A stretch of DNA of 64,000 nt from Sepioteuthis lessoniana (GCA_963585895.1 CAUZXS010004319.1:22501-86500); one strand, 5' to 3'; positions 28,667 to 38,895 are shown, counted from the stretch's first letter. Notes: a model not told the origin generated them from the sequence alone. Made by a program: numbers and translations.

Positions 28667-29352
28667 ACCATTCATCATCATCAAGGTGGGCAGACGGTAC
28701 GGATTCCTTTGACTCTCTCCCGCCTTCCGTCCTAATCAGTCACCGCTGTTTGTAAGTCCTCTAGACGGCACCAAATGTCTTTACCGAGCTTCTGAAGGTA
28801 AATTTTTGCAGGTCAGCCAATTCTAGTGTGTCCATGTGTAGGAGTCTCACATGGATCGCATGCGAGATCGGAGGTAGGTGGTCGTACAGCTGTTGTTTTT
28901 TAGGGTTGGATTCCAGGTTTTATTCAAAACAGTATGATGCATCCTTGTGTAGTTTCCATGTTGCTTTTATTTTCCAGGCGTTTCATCCAAGTTGTGGGAC
29001 CATACAGTAGTACATACACAGTTACAGCTTGAAAGAATTCCTGTTTTATTTTATCAGAGACATCAGTTTTCTATATAGTACTTAACCTGTTAATAGCAGT
29101 CCATGCTGAATGTTGATATCGCCCTCAGTAGTTAAGATATTGCTACCGAGGTATATGAACTGGTCAACCAATTTTAGAGGCTTAATTTAATGAGGAGATG
29201 TGATTGTCTTGGTTTGATCTGAGTTCATGTAGAGATCAACACCTCTTGCTGCTTGCAGGGAAGGTTCAACTAGAACAGGTGTATCTGCAAGAAGTGCAGG
29301 AGCACCTGCGTTGTCCGCACCAATAATAGTTTCTACGGGATATCGTTTGGTT

Positions 29353-29357
<5 letters not shown>
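28667..29357 (-). mobile_element. RTE-type LINE, divergent subfamily
   Basis: Minus translation gives TKRYPVETIIGADNAGAPAL (the YADD loop eroded to DNAG), WTAINRLSTI, DVSDKIKQEFFQAVTVYVLL, YGPTTW, RLENKSNMETTQG, then RRERVKGIRT and a CATCATCATC stretch (28675) as trinucleotide tail. Same architecture as the other RTE copies but much more diverged. A TA run borders its 5' side. Confidence 0.65.

Positions 29358-29402
<45 letters not shown>
29357..29402. repeat. (TA)n microsatellite
   Basis: TA run between the divergent RTE and a SINE-C. Confidence 0.95.
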
Positions 29403-29404
<2 letters not shown>

Positions 29405-29655
29405 TTGGCGACTGTAGTTGAGGTCGACCAGAAGGCTCCTTTTTCAATAGCTACTACACCAAGGTGTAGGGGATGACGCTACTCCTTTCCTTGGATTGGT
29501 CCACTTTATCCTTGATACGTACCTTATATTGCTGAGTGTTAAGCAAGGAGGTATCAAGTGCCATTCTTAAAGTCTTTGGTATGACGCGACCTGGGATTGA
29601 ACCCAGGTCTCCCGAACCATTGCTGAACACTCTACATACTAGGCCAATGATATAA
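29403..29655 (-). mobile_element. SINE-C, copy 1
   Basis: Complement order: GTTGGCGACTGTAGT(TG)AGG, AAGGCTCCTTTTTCAATAGC, CTACACCAAGGTGTAGGG, CTTATATTGCTGAGTGTTAA, GGTATGACGCGACCTGGG, B box complement GGGATTGAACCCAGG, head GTCTCCCGAACCATTGCTGA. A tRNA-derived family distinct from A and B, without the stem-loop tail. Confidence 0.8.
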
Positions 29656-29850
29656 AGAAGAATTGGCATTAAATAACCTACAAGAGTTGATATGCCATAA
29701 AACCAAACGAACCAACTTTACTAATCATACATATTTAGTACATATGTATGTATAAACAGGATTTGGCATTAAATAAAACTGCATTAAAGTTGCTATGTCA
29801 TAAAAAACCCAACCAACCAACCAACCAACCAACCAACCAACCAACAAACC
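29656..29850 (+). repeat. Two isolated P/SINE-B tails with AACC run
   Basis: TTGGCATTAAATAACCTACA and GAGTTGATATGCCATAAAAC at 29664-29702, then a second tail (TTGGCATTAAATAAAACTGC, GTTGCTATGTCATAAAAAAC) at 29763-29808 extended by a tandem (CCAA)n run to 29850. The 5' parts are missing. Confidence 0.7.
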
Positions 29851-30545
29851 AAGTAATCCGTATGCTTTTTATCTTGAGCTGCTGATAGAACGAAAAGACA
29901 TTTTTATCTTCGAGATATTATTAATTTCCTGTCTTGTTTAACGTGCTTTCTTTTAATTCCATCAGAAGCTAAGATGGTTTGATGGATAAATTGCTATTCT
30001 GGACCGGGTTTAATAACAGTCCCAAATGGCTTTTGAATAACCTCAGGCTTAAGATTGATCGTCCTGGACTTCTTGATTTTCTCAAATAATGCAATCATTA
30101 ACTCTTCGGTCTCAGATGTTCGCAGACGCCAAACAACACAGCAAACGAGTTCTATGAACAATACGATTAAGCATTGAAAATTTTAACCAATAAAAAGTAT
30201 TTCCGGAATGAGTAAGTCGTTTGAGGCAAACAAAAAGAAAGGCTATCACTGATAAACATACTTATCCCTTTTTAACCCAAATACCAATGGATTAGTGCAA
30301 TTTGTAAATAATTAGATCTAATAAATTGATACGCGTGATTGTCTTTGGAACAAACACGAAAGACTTGTGGAGGCTTGGGATAAAAATAGACATTAAATAA
30401 CTTTTCAAAGCCCGCTAGGATTTTTCCTTGTTTTGTCTCGAGTTGTCTATTAAAAGAAATTATGAGTCTCTTCCCCAAAATGAGTTTCTTCAGACACAAA
30501 TACGCATGTACACATTGAAATTTCTTCCACGTTAACTTACAGATT
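29851..30545. other. Low-repeat interval, unrecognised minus frame
   Basis: A 93-residue minus frame (30272-30553: MSKICKLTWKKFQCVHAYLC, KKLILGKRLIISFNRQLETK...) shows no motif I recognise, and its ATG region overlaps the start of an H element. I see no other support for a gene. Confidence 0.3.
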
Positions 30546-30729
30546 TTACTCAAACCAGTCGGCGAGGCTTAGAATACGCTGACTGTATTCCCCGCAGAGG
30601 ATTAAGAGCCATATACAAAAAAGAGGTGTCCTGAATATAATACAAAATTTGCCTGATGGTGAGGCTCCAGTTCTGGATTGTGGGGTACCTCTTCATTGCC
30701 ATTACTTACAGGTTCACTCCGATACGAAG

Positions 30730-31461
30730 TTTGGTTTGGTTTAATGGCATATCAATCATTGTTAGGAGGTGCCCGTGGTGTAATGGTTATCGTCACAGGA
30801 TATGGACACGGCGATACGAGTTCAATTCCTGGACAAGACTGATTGAATTTCACATAGCACTAATACCCTTGGGAAAGGTATGAATCCAATTATTCTCCCT
30901 CCAGCTATGGGTAAATAGTAGGGCAGACTAGGTTCTTCAGCCTTGGTGAGGCAACTAGTCTAGGAGAAGGAAAAATCTGAATTCAAACCTGCTAAACTCT
31001 GCTTAAAAAATTGACCTTGTGTCATATCCTGCCCGAGCGGAGGGGTTGGGTAAATAGGATCAATCATTGTTGGTTAATTAATGCCAAATCCTGTTTTTAC
31101 ATATATAGTATATTATTTGTAAACACTCTTTTTAGATACAGACAGACAAAGAATCAAATAGTTCTACTTCAAACAATTCAATTTAGCATAAGTTAACAAA
31201 GTTAAATAGTATCACTAACAATTCAATTAAACATCAAGTATTTGTCTACACACAGTTCTATTTCTAACAATTCAATTTCGCAGAGGTCATTTGTTTGCAC
31301 TTAGTTTAAATGTCAAACAGTTCTTATTTGACCCATAGGTAGGACCCTTTCAGCAACTACCACTCTAGGTCAAAGTGGACCTGGGAGCTATGGCAATGGG
31401 AGTCTTATCCCTCGTCAGAGATGTTGTCGGTGTATTCTACAGCCTCAGCCAACTGAACTGG
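30730..31461 (-). mobile_element. P element, copy 9, with target duplication and nested SINE-A
   Basis: Flanked by GATACGAAG (30721-30729) and GATACAAAG (31462-31470). The tail complement TTTAATGGCATATCAATCAT is cut by a SINE-A, the minisatellite lies at 31130-31320, and the body has CACTCTAGGTCAAAGTGGAC and GTCGGTGTATTCTACAGCCT. Confidence 0.75.
30764..31058 (+). mobile_element. SINE-A, full-length, perfect target duplication
   Basis: ATCAATCATTGTT occurs at 30751-30763 and 31059-31071 (13 bp, perfect). The element is complete, from GGTGCCCGTGGTGTAATGG to the GTTGGGTAAATAGG end. It lies within the stem-loop tail of P copy 9. Confidence 0.95.
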
Positions 31462-31594
31462 GATACAAAGTGGTCGTACTTGTTAGGGGATCATCACTGG
31501 GTCAAGTAAATCTATTTATTCGTATTCGATAGGACCATGTGCAAATAAAGAAAAAAAAAACTTTTAAAGAACAGCCACATAAAACTGTAAATAT

Positions 31595-32215
31595 GGTTTC
31601 AATAAGGTATCACAAAAGGGTAAGTCACTCCTACAAAATAGGGTGCTTTGAGTATGAGCCTTCAAGAGATTTGGGGAATGTGAAGTTCATCGACATTACT
31701 CCTCGGTGCACTATCACAAAGTGATAGTACCTGTTAGGGTTCTATATAAAGGTGAAATAAGTAAAGTTGGAGATGTTGGTCGAAGGTGACCCGAAGGCTC
31801 CCTTTTCAATAGTGACTACACCGAGGTGTCGGAGAGGGCACTACTCCAGTCCCGCGATTGCTCCAATTAACCCTTGATTCTTACCTTATAACGCTTAGTG
31901 TTAAGCAAGGCGGCATCAAGTATCACTTTTTGAGTTTTTGGTATAACTCTACATGGGATTGAACCACGGTCTTCCGGACCATTGGCGAACACCCTACTCA
32001 TTAGGTCAATGGGCCGATTACAGGTGAAATAGGTCTACATAAAAAATCATTCGTATTCGATAGGATGGTGTGCACCCCCCCAAAAAAAAACTCTTAAGCA
32101 ACAACTACATATAAAATGTAAATATAAACTTATTGTGAATACAATTCTCTAACCTCTTGGCATGAAATAATCATATATGAGTTGAAACGCCCCTAAAATC
32201 GATCAATCTATCCAT
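31595..32215 (+). mobile_element. H element, copy 8 (interrupted by SINE-C)
   Basis: GAGATTTGGGGAATGTGAAG, CACTATCACAAAGTGATAGT (itself an inverted string), SINE-C insertion, then TTCGTATTCGATAGGATGGT, CAATTCTCTAACCTCTTGGC, TAAAATCGATCAATC. Confidence 0.65.
31760..32021 (-). mobile_element. SINE-C, copy 2, with target duplication
   Basis: AGGTGAAATA flanks both ends (31750-31759, 32022-32031). Interior: GAAGGCTCCCTTTTCAATAG, CACCGAGGTGTCGGAGAGGG, CTTATAACGCTTAGTGTTAA, GGATTGAACCACGGTCTTCC. Confidence 0.85.
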
Positions 32216-32221
32216 CAATCA

Positions 32222-32224
<3 letters not shown>

Positions 32225-32266
<42 letters not shown>
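32225..32266. repeat. (TA)n microsatellite
   Basis: Pure TA run after the H tail. Confidence 0.95.
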
Positions 32267-32271
<5 letters not shown>

Positions 32272-32648
32272 CTAAAAATGATTAATTCTTTTGTTTTTTC
32301 GGTTCACATAACGTTAAAATAAGTGTTGATTTTCATAGACTCACTGCATTGTAACATCTTAAACCTCTAAGGTAGAAATTTGAAGCTTTGTCTGTATGTT
32401 TATATGTACAGTTAAGTCTTATGGAAATAATTTGAAAAATGAGTAATTGTTAGTTATGATACTAATACTGGCGAAATATTTCAGCAATAGTGGGAAAAGA
32501 GATTATTGATTATGCAGTTCTACAAAAAAAAGAAAAAAAAAAAAAGAAAAAAAAGAAAATCCATTAAAATTTCCAATACAACAATAATTTAAAATCCAGG
32601 CAAGAATCATGGAATCGAAATACCTTTCCAAAAAATACCGTCTTGTTG
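32267..32648. other. AT-rich interval without recognised element
   Basis: Includes an A/G-rich run (32524-32560). Nothing else recognised. Confidence 0.4.
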
Positions 32649-32649
32649 A

Positions 32650-33360
32650 CTGCTGCCAAGTCGGCTGGGGAATAAACCGACTGCACCTCTGCAGAGGGGT
32701 AAGACCACCCCCAACGAGTGTCCAGTGGCCCAGTCGGCTGGGGCTGTAGAATACACCGACTGCGTCTCCGCAGAGGGGTAAGACCCCCCCAACGACAGTC
32801 CTAGATATGACACTAAACAATCTGATGGCGAGGTTCCAGTAATGCCGGAGTTTTGGGTAATGGGGAGTATCCCTCGTTGCCATCGCTCCCAAGTCCACTC
32901 TGGCCCGGAGTGGTTGCACTTAATAGGGTCATATCTAAGGGTCAAAAAGAACTAAAATACGTACTTATACTAAACTGAATTAAACAGTTCTATTTTAAAC
33001 AATTCAGTTTAGCTTAAGTTCAGTTTCAGTGTCAAAACAGTTCTATTTCAAGCAATTCAGTTTAGCATAAATACACAGTTTAAATATTAAAACAAGCATA
33101 TTTCAAGCAATTCAGCTCAGCATAAGTACTCAGTTTAATTCTATTTGACCCATAGATAGGACCTATCGAGTACTACCACTCTAGGCCAGAGTTGACTAGG
33201 GAGCGATGGCAGTGAAGTGATACACTGGATTCCCCTGAGCTCCAGCATTACTGGAACCTCGTCATCAGATTGTTTAGTGTCATAACCAGGACTGCCGTTT
33301 CGGTCTTACCCCTCTGCAGAAAAGCAGTCGGTGTATTCTACAGCTCCAGCCGACTGAATA
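32650..33360. mobile_element. Inverted pair of P bodies (long fold-back)
   Basis: A short forward 5' end (32655-32728) is followed by a second forward P body (32731-32990) and immediately by a reverse P (minisatellite 32990-33140, body 33140-33357). Both outer ends carry the CAGTCGGCT start, pointing outward in 5' sense, so the whole is an imperfect palindrome of about 620 bp with arms of 250-300 bp. Neither copy has the stem-loop tail. Confidence 0.75.
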
Positions 33361-33700
33361 AGGGAAGTATGACTGCCTAATGAAAATCGAACTCACAAAT
33401 AGTGGATTACTAATCTAGCTTTCTAACCAGTACATACACAATGTACTCTGGGATAGAATTATAGTTACACTACTAGGCAAAAAAGTCAGAGATACAAAAT
33501 AGAGGACATTGAACTACAGGCTTGAAAAAGAATAACTTTTTTGATAACATCATCACAAAACATACTTATCCTTACATGTCTGTGATTAAAAATCTTTTTA
33601 AATTATTGATAACACTGGTCAACAACAAGTTTGTTATCTGCATTTTTTTAGCTGATTTAGGACGAATCTGATGCGCTAAATCTAAAAATTACATTGGTTT
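33361..33700. other. Unassigned AT-rich interval
   Basis: No coding frame of note. It may be 5' noncoding sequence of the pseudogene-bearing repeat that follows. Confidence 0.35.
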
Positions 33701-34132
33701 TTTGAGCTATGGCCACATGTTTTTTACGTTTTTGTTCACATGTACGCATATGTGGAGCATTTTAGAAGGAGTTGGTGGGGGTAAAATGCCATGTCGAATA
33801 ATTGCCTTGATTGGAAATGATTATTTTAATGACAAGAAGAATTCAGGTCCGATAGTTCTGGGTGATTATGTCGAAAAGGGATCAGTTTGAAGTCATAAAA
33901 CCTCGGAATCTTCCAAAAATTGGTGCGGCAAAGCATAAAGTTGGTGGATCAAAACTAAAGTTAATGGGGCAGCCGCCCCAGGAAGTGTATAGGAAACTAC
34001 ATGTATGGGTGTTTCCGCTTCATGTGTGTTGTGGAATATTTGCGTTGTCATGCTGGTGGCACCAAATACGGAACGCGGTGGGCTGCGGTGGCACCAATTT
34101 ATGACTAATTTGTACCTATTTTTGCTTTGCAG
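33701..34132 (+). other. Sequence upstream of the cysteine-rich exon
   Basis: A plus frame at 33702-33890 (LEGVGGGKMPCRIIALIGND, NDKKNSGPIVLGDYVEKGSV) ends at a stop. It could be a degraded preceding exon or part of the same repeat. I do not recognise it. Confidence 0.25.
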
Positions 34133-34141
34133 GTGAATGAG

Positions 34142-34453
34142 ATGGCTTAGGCCAGAATATCGCGCAGAAATTGGCCCGACGTGTTCTGCTACATATGTGG
34201 ACAATACACCATTGCTCCAAATAGGAAGCCAGTCACAAGTTTCATAACGCGTGCTTACCATGCTTATTTTGGTATTAAACTTGCTGACCAGGATAAAGTT
34301 TGGGTGCCACACATGGTGTGCAAGGCATGCACCGAGACTCTGCGTGGGTGAACCAATAGCAAGAGGAGTCTGAACTTTGGAATTCCCATACTTTGGAGGG
34401 AGCCGACAAACCATGTCAGCGACTGCTACTTCTGCGCTGTTGATGTGACTGGA
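34142..34453 (+). pseudogene. Cysteine-rich (CxxC...CxxC) protein pseudogene exon
   Basis: Preceded by TTTTTGCTTTGCAG (acceptor-like, ending 34132). One frame reads ARISRRNWPDVFCYICGQYT, IAPNRKPVTSFITRAYHAYF, GIKLADQDKVWVPHMVCKAC, TETLRG, stop, TNSKRSLNFGIPILWREPTN, HVSDCYFCAVDVTG. The pattern CYICG..H(A)YF..WVPH.VCK.C..TLR..CYFC matches a widespread invertebrate protein family often found in repeated copies (recalled family resemblance, name uncertain). Stops at residue 3 and after TLRG make this copy a pseudogene. The minus frame across the same DNA is a shadow. Confidence 0.6.
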
Positions 34454-34467
34454 AACTTATTTAATGA

Positions 34468-34885
34468 TCCTCGTAATTATCATTGTGTAATGTTATTGGT
34501 ATATGCATATTAGTATTGTGTAATGTTAGTAGTATATTTACCAGGCCATTGGTCTAATGAGTAGAGTGTTCGCTAATAGTCCAGGAGACCGGGGTTCAAT
34601 CCCAGTTCGAGTCATACCAAAGACTCAAAAATGCTACTTGATGCTGCCTTTCTTAACACTCAACATTATAAGGTAAGCATCAAGGGTAAAGTGGAGCAAT
34701 CCAGGGAAGGAGCAGAGCCCTCCCCTACACTTCGGCGTTGTAGCTATTGTAAAGGGAACTCTTTGGGTCACCCTCGACTAAGGTCGCCAACTTTACATCT
34801 TACTTTCTTATTCGTATATGCATATTATTATTGTGCAATGTTATTTGTACACGGATATCATTATTGGACAATGTTATTTGTATAT
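34468..34885. repeat. ~36-bp tandem repeat split by SINE-C
   Basis: Units with GTGTAATGTTATTGGTATAT-GCATATTA occur at 34482-34543 and again at 34808-34882 (TGTGCAATGTTATTTGTA, TTGGACAATGTTATTTGTA). A SINE-C sits in the middle. Confidence 0.7.
34553..34800 (+). mobile_element. SINE-C, copy 3
   Basis: Head CATTGGTCTAATGAGTAGAG, B box GGGGTTCAATCCCAG at 34591, GAGTCATACCAAAGACTC, TGCTACTTGATGCTGCC, TAAGGTAAGCATCAAGGGTA, AAGGGAACTCTTTGGGTCAC, CGCCAACTTTAC. A nearly complete forward copy, useful as reference. Confidence 0.85.
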
Positions 34886-34899
34886 ACAAATTAAATCAT

Positions 34900-35345
34900 C
34901 AACTTTCTATGACTCTTTAAAACGATGCATCTTTTTATAGATAACTCACAATTTTTTGTTTTCATCATGCATCAATCTTTTGGTCACTTTTTGAGTAATG
35001 CCCTCAACTCCATTGATGGATGCTGGGTCAAAGAAAAAGCACTTAAAAACAGGTGTTCCTTTTTTCAACTGGTAAAGTAAAGTATCGATTAAAAACGTTA
35101 ACGTGAATAATACAGTATATAATTTTATATGAACTTCTTTTTCGTCTGTGTCCTGCTGCAATTCGTCTGTTCTATTTATATCTCATGTCTGTGGCCTTTC
35201 AAATAAATGAAGCTCTTTTAAATAAAGAGAGAAGATAACATGAGGAAGAAACTGACACATTTGTAGAAGACTGTTTTAAATTAGACAAGCTCAAGATTAG
35301 CTATAAGTGAAAAATGCATCTGCGTGGCTTAATTCCACAATGTAA
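34900..35345. other. Unassigned interval
   Basis: AT-rich, no recognised element. The minus frame 34946-35161 carries no motif I know. Confidence 0.4.
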
Positions 35346-35346
35346 G

Positions 35347-35425
<79 letters not shown>
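35347..35425. repeat. (CT)n-(CA)n-(TA)n compound microsatellite
   Basis: Three dinucleotide runs in direct succession. Confidence 0.95.
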
Positions 35426-35509
35426 TTTTGTATGTATTAATGAGTGATTCTGTTCTGCTTGTTACTTTGCGTTCGAAATGATTGCATCAGTTGTGTTGGC
35501 GAGTTAAGA

Positions 35510-35638
35510 AGACTAAAAAGGAAAGAAGGATGGGAGGAAGGGAGGCAGTGAGATAGAAGCGTATGAAGGAAGAAAGAAAGGAAGAAACTAAGAAAAGAAT
35601 GAAGAAAGATAGGAAGGAAGGAAGGAAGAAACGGAGGA

Positions 35639-35673
<35 letters not shown>

Positions 35674-35880
35674 GAAAAAAGAAAGAATGCAAAGAATGAT
35701 GGAAGGCAGAAAGGAAGGAATGAAGAAAGAAAAGAAGGAAGGAGGAAAAAAGGAAGGGAGAAAAAAAGGAAAAAGGAAAGAAAGAATAGAGAGAGGGAAT
35801 GAAGATAGAAAAGAAAAAAGAATAAGGAAATAAAGAAAGGAAAAACGAAAGTAAACATGGAAAGAAATAACCAAAGGCAT
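35510..35880 (-). repeat. Purine-rich GAAA/GGAA tract
   Basis: Plus strand nearly all A/G, with GGAAGGAAGGAAG and (GAAA)n segments. Overlapping Lys/Arg/Glu and Phe/Ser/Leu frames on either strand are repeat translations. Confidence 0.9.
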
Positions 35881-35897
35881 AATAGGTAGGAAGGAAA

Positions 35898-36215
35898 TGC
35901 TTAAGGATTTTAACGGCATGCCCATTCGTTAGGCCTTATTTTATGTCTAGAGGTTTGAGAATCGTGTTCATTGTCCGTTCATATGTACATTTTTGTGTAA
36001 TTGTTTCTTATGAGTTTTTTAGCACACAGTCCAATCAAATAATTTTTAAACATTCTTTGATCCATAAGTGGGATCCTAACAGGTACTACCATTCCAGGCC
36101 AGAGGGATCACGGGAGTAATGGCAATAAGGTAGCATATCCCATTTCCCAAATCCCTAGGACTGGAGACTCCTTATCAGATAGTTTATTGTCATATCTAGA
36201 ACATACGAAGAGCAT
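35898..36215 (-). mobile_element. H element, copy 9
   Basis: The complement of the H tail and 3' half (GATTTTAACGGCATGCCCAT at 35907, GAGGTTTGAGAATCGTGTTC, ACACAGTCCAATCAAATAAT), then the body (ACTACCATTCCAGGCCAGAG, TCATATCTAGAACATACG). A partial repeat of GCATCCCATTTTCCCAAATT follows at 36202. Confidence 0.65.
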
Positions 36216-36255
36216 CCCATTTTCCCAAATTTTTGTGGACCGTTCCAAGCGCACC

Positions 36256-36550
36256 ATATTTACCAACCCCTCTGCTCGGGCAGGATATGACACAAGATCA
36301 ATTTTTAAGCGGAGTTTAACAGGTTTGAATTCATAGTTTTCCATCTCCTAGACTAGTTGCCTCACCAAGCCTGAGGAACTCAGTCTGCCCTACAATTTAC
36401 CCATAGCTGGAGGGAGAATAATTGGATTCATACCTTTCCCAAGGGTATTTGTGCAATGTGAAATACAATCAGTCTCGTCCAGGATTTGAACTCTTGTCGC
36501 CGTGTCCATTTCCTACGATGATAACCATTACACCACGGGCACCTCCAAGC
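36256..36550 (-). mobile_element. SINE-A, full-length, with target duplication
   Basis: GTTCCAAGCGCACC (36242-36255) and GTTCCAAGGGCACC (36551-36564) flank it, 14 bp with one mismatch. Complete from the TATTTACCAACCCCTC end to the head complement ATTACACCACGGGCACC. Confidence 0.9.
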
Positions 36551-36564
36551 GTTCCAAGGGCACC

Positions 36565-37064
36565 GACAAAAGTTGTATCAGCATCACCCTCATGTTTCAC
36601 AGTTATTTTTTTAGTTCATAGGCAAGGTGCAAGTAGCTGTCTATCATTTGTTTTCTTTCATTTTTACTCGGTGGTTCACCAGAACAGAAAAATCCATGTC
36701 AGGAAGTTCTCTTTCTTTGGTTAATTAACACTAGGTCTGGTTTTCTAGCCGGGATTAGGTAATCTGTTTGTATTCTAGAGAAACTCATGCTTCTTATTTT
36801 CTTAGATAAATTCTAGTTTGTGCCTATAACATTTGATAGTATCAACAAATTTTTATCTCTTGAACAATTCCCTGTGGATCATCTTTCCCACCCAGTCATG
36901 TCATCTCTTATAGGCTAGTTTGCTGCATTCACTATGTGATCAATTGTTTTATTACTATCTTACCCCTTGCGAGTTTTTCACACCAGCGTTAGCTGATGGT
37001 CTTTCACGGGAGTCTGAGTGACAGCAAGTCTCCTCAACTCTCCAGGACTCTTCACAGTAATCTG
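36565..37064 (-). mobile_element. R4/Dong-like LINE fragments (two pieces)
   Basis: 36600-36955 corresponds to the endonuclease-region coding sequence seen better at 37153-37497 and to its upstream part (GTGATCAATTG, CCCACCCAGTC, CACTAGGTCTGG). 36960-37064 is a separate 3' end (TTTTTCACACCAGCGTTAGC, TCTCCTCAACTCTCCAGGAC). Both are broken. Confidence 0.6.
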
Positions 37065-37079
37065 GTTATTATTATTATT

Positions 37080-37560
37080 TACTCCTCTAGAGTTTTTCAC
37101 ATCAGTATTAGCTGATGGTTTTTCACTGGAGTTTGAGTGACAGTAAATCTCCTCAAGTCTCCAGGACTCGTCTCAGTATTCTGGCCGTCCTCAGCAATGC
37201 TGTCGTTTGGATAGTCTCTATCCATCCGCTAACTTCCAAGTCCTCCAGGCCCTTTAATAATCCTTTAGTTACTGTGCCTAACGCACCAATCACAATTGGC
37301 ACAATCGTTACTTTAATGTTCCACAGCTTTTTCAATTCTCTAGCAAGGTCGAGGTACTTATCCTTCTTTTCACTTTCCTTCAGATTTATTCTGTGGTCCG
37401 CCGGGACAGCAAAGTCAACAATTTTGCAGATTCTCTTTCTTTTGTTGATTATCATGAGGTCTGGTCTTCTGGCCGGGATTAGGTGATCCGTTTGCATGTT
37501 AAAGTCCCATAGGAGTTTATGCGAGTCATTTTCTAGGACAGACGCCGGGTTGTGAATATA
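37080..37560 (-). mobile_element. R4/Dong-like LINE, 3' end copy
   Basis: 5'-truncated copy with an (ATT)n tail at 37066-37079. It carries the best-preserved endonuclease frame of the group. Family knowledge: R4/Dong elements use a C-terminal restriction-like endonuclease and are associated with TAA-repeat targets, which fits the trinucleotide runs at both ends here. Confidence 0.75.
37153..37497 (-). pseudogene. Restriction-like endonuclease domain of R2/R4-type LINE
   Basis: The frame reads QTDHLIPARRPDLMIINKRK, RICKIVDFAVPADHRINLKE, SEKKDKYLDLARELKKLW, IKVTIVPIVIGALGTVTKGL, LEDLEVSGWIETIQTTALLR, TARILRRVLET. RRPD followed after a spacer by IVDFAVP matches the PD...D arrangement of restriction-like endonucleases at the C-terminus of R2/R4 elements. 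114 residues are open, but the reverse transcriptase is missing, so the copy is not autonomous. Confidence 0.75.
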
Positions 37561-37561
37561 C

Positions 37562-37562
<1 letters not shown>

Positions 37563-37610
<48 letters not shown>

Positions 37611-37613
37611 TAC
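37563..37613. repeat. (ATT)n microsatellite
   Basis: About 16 ATT units, acting as boundary and tail between two R4-like copies. Confidence 0.95.
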
Positions 37614-38800
37614 TCCTTTAAGAGTTTTCCCCACCTGCGTTAGTTAATGGCTTCTCACTGGAGTTTGAGTGACAGGAAGTCTCCTCAAGTCTCCATATAT
37701 ACTGTCCGATCTTAATAATGTTGTATTCTGGACGGTCTCCTCTCATCCTTTCATTCCCAAGTCCTCGAGTCCCAGTACTAATCTTTTGGCCACTGTACCG
37801 AGCGCACCAATTACAATTGGTATCACCGTTACAATCATGTTCCATATTTTTTCAGTTCTCTAGCAAGATCTGAATACTTGTGCCTCTTTTCACTTTCTTT
37901 CAGTTTTATTCAGTGGTTAGCCGGAACAACATTGTTCACTATTCGGCAGGTTCTCTTTTTTGATGACTATCACTCGGTCTGGTCGTCTGATCGAGATGAG
38001 GTGATCCGTTTGTATCTCAAAATTCCAGAGAATTTTGAGTGTCTCATTTTCAGGACGGATTCTGGGTTGTGCATATACCATTTCTTCGTTTGTTCAAATT
38101 TAAACTTCTTGCACAATTCCCAGTAGATTACCTTCCCACCCAGTCGTGTTTAGTCTTATACTCTTTCTACGAAAACTTTCTGCATTCGTTTATTATGTGA
38201 TTGATCGTTTCATCTCTATCACTACATAATCTACATCAGCTGTTTTGTTGCATCTTGTCTATTTTTTTCTTTCCATTGTTAGGAGAGATTCAGTTTCTTA
38301 AGGTTTCCCTTCCTTGGCCATGTTCAGGTTTTCTCGTGTAAGTAAAGTAAAGTTGGCGACCATAGTCGAGGGTAACCCGAAGGCTCCCTTTTCGATAGCT
38401 ACTACACCAAGGTGTAGGAGAGGGCGCTACTCCTTCCCTGGATTGCTCTACTTTACCCTTGATCCGTACCTTATAATGCTGAGTGTTAAGCAAGGAGGCA
38501 TCAAGTACCATTTTTTTAGTCTTTGGTATGACTCGACCTGGGACTGAACCCAGGTCTCCCGGGCCATTGGCGAACACTCTAACCGCTAGGCCAATTTCTC
38601 GTGTAAGATTTACTAATTATTTGCGCTTCTATTTGGTTTGAGTGTTCTCGTTTTTCTGTATTTACTGTCTCGATCCTTGTTTCTGGGTCTTGTTGACATG
38701 TATCACTATTTATTTGTTGGCGTATTTCTAATATTTCAAGGTCAGAAAACCAACCTTTCTTTATTGTCCTTATTAGTTTGATCAGCGAGTTTTGGGCTTC
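37613..38800 (-). mobile_element. R4/Dong-like LINE, longer copy with nested SINE-C
   Basis: Continues from the (ATT)n tail through the endonuclease region (37620-37990, e.g. complement of WCARYSGQKIS, NGDTNCNW) into further upstream coding sequence (38070-38330), then SINE-C, then more upstream sequence to about 38790. Stops and frameshifts are frequent. Confidence 0.7.
38343..38594 (-). mobile_element. SINE-C, copy 4, perfect target duplication
   Basis: TTTCTCGTGTAAG at 38330-38342 and again at 38595-38607 (13 bp, perfect). Complete: GTTGGCGACCATAGTCGAGG, AAGGCTCCCTTTTCGATAGC, GGACTGAACCCAGGTCTCCC, GGCGAACACTCTAACCGCTA. Confidence 0.95.
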
Positions 38801-38817
38801 TTCTTCTTCTTCTTCTT

Positions 38818-38895
<78 letters not shown>
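38801..38895. repeat. (CTT)n-(ATT)n compound microsatellite
   Basis: Two trinucleotide runs joined directly, at the 5' border of the R4-like fragment. Confidence 0.95.

Larger units (their letters stand above)
30548..31594 (+). mobile_element. H element, copy 7 (interrupted by P copy 9)
   Basis: Body CCAGTCGGCGAGGCTTAGAA at 30556, CTGATGGTGAGGCTCCAGTT. After P copy 9 it resumes with AAAGTGGTCGTACTTGTTAG and TTCGTATTCGATAGGACCAT, and stops near 31594 where a second H begins. Confidence 0.65.

Noticed and set aside
32503-32945. Minus frames of 138 and 112 residues
   Set aside because: Both are translations of P element bodies.
33893-34414. 173-residue minus frame
   Set aside because: It is the antisense shadow of the plus-strand CYICG pseudogene, whose motif order is recognisable.
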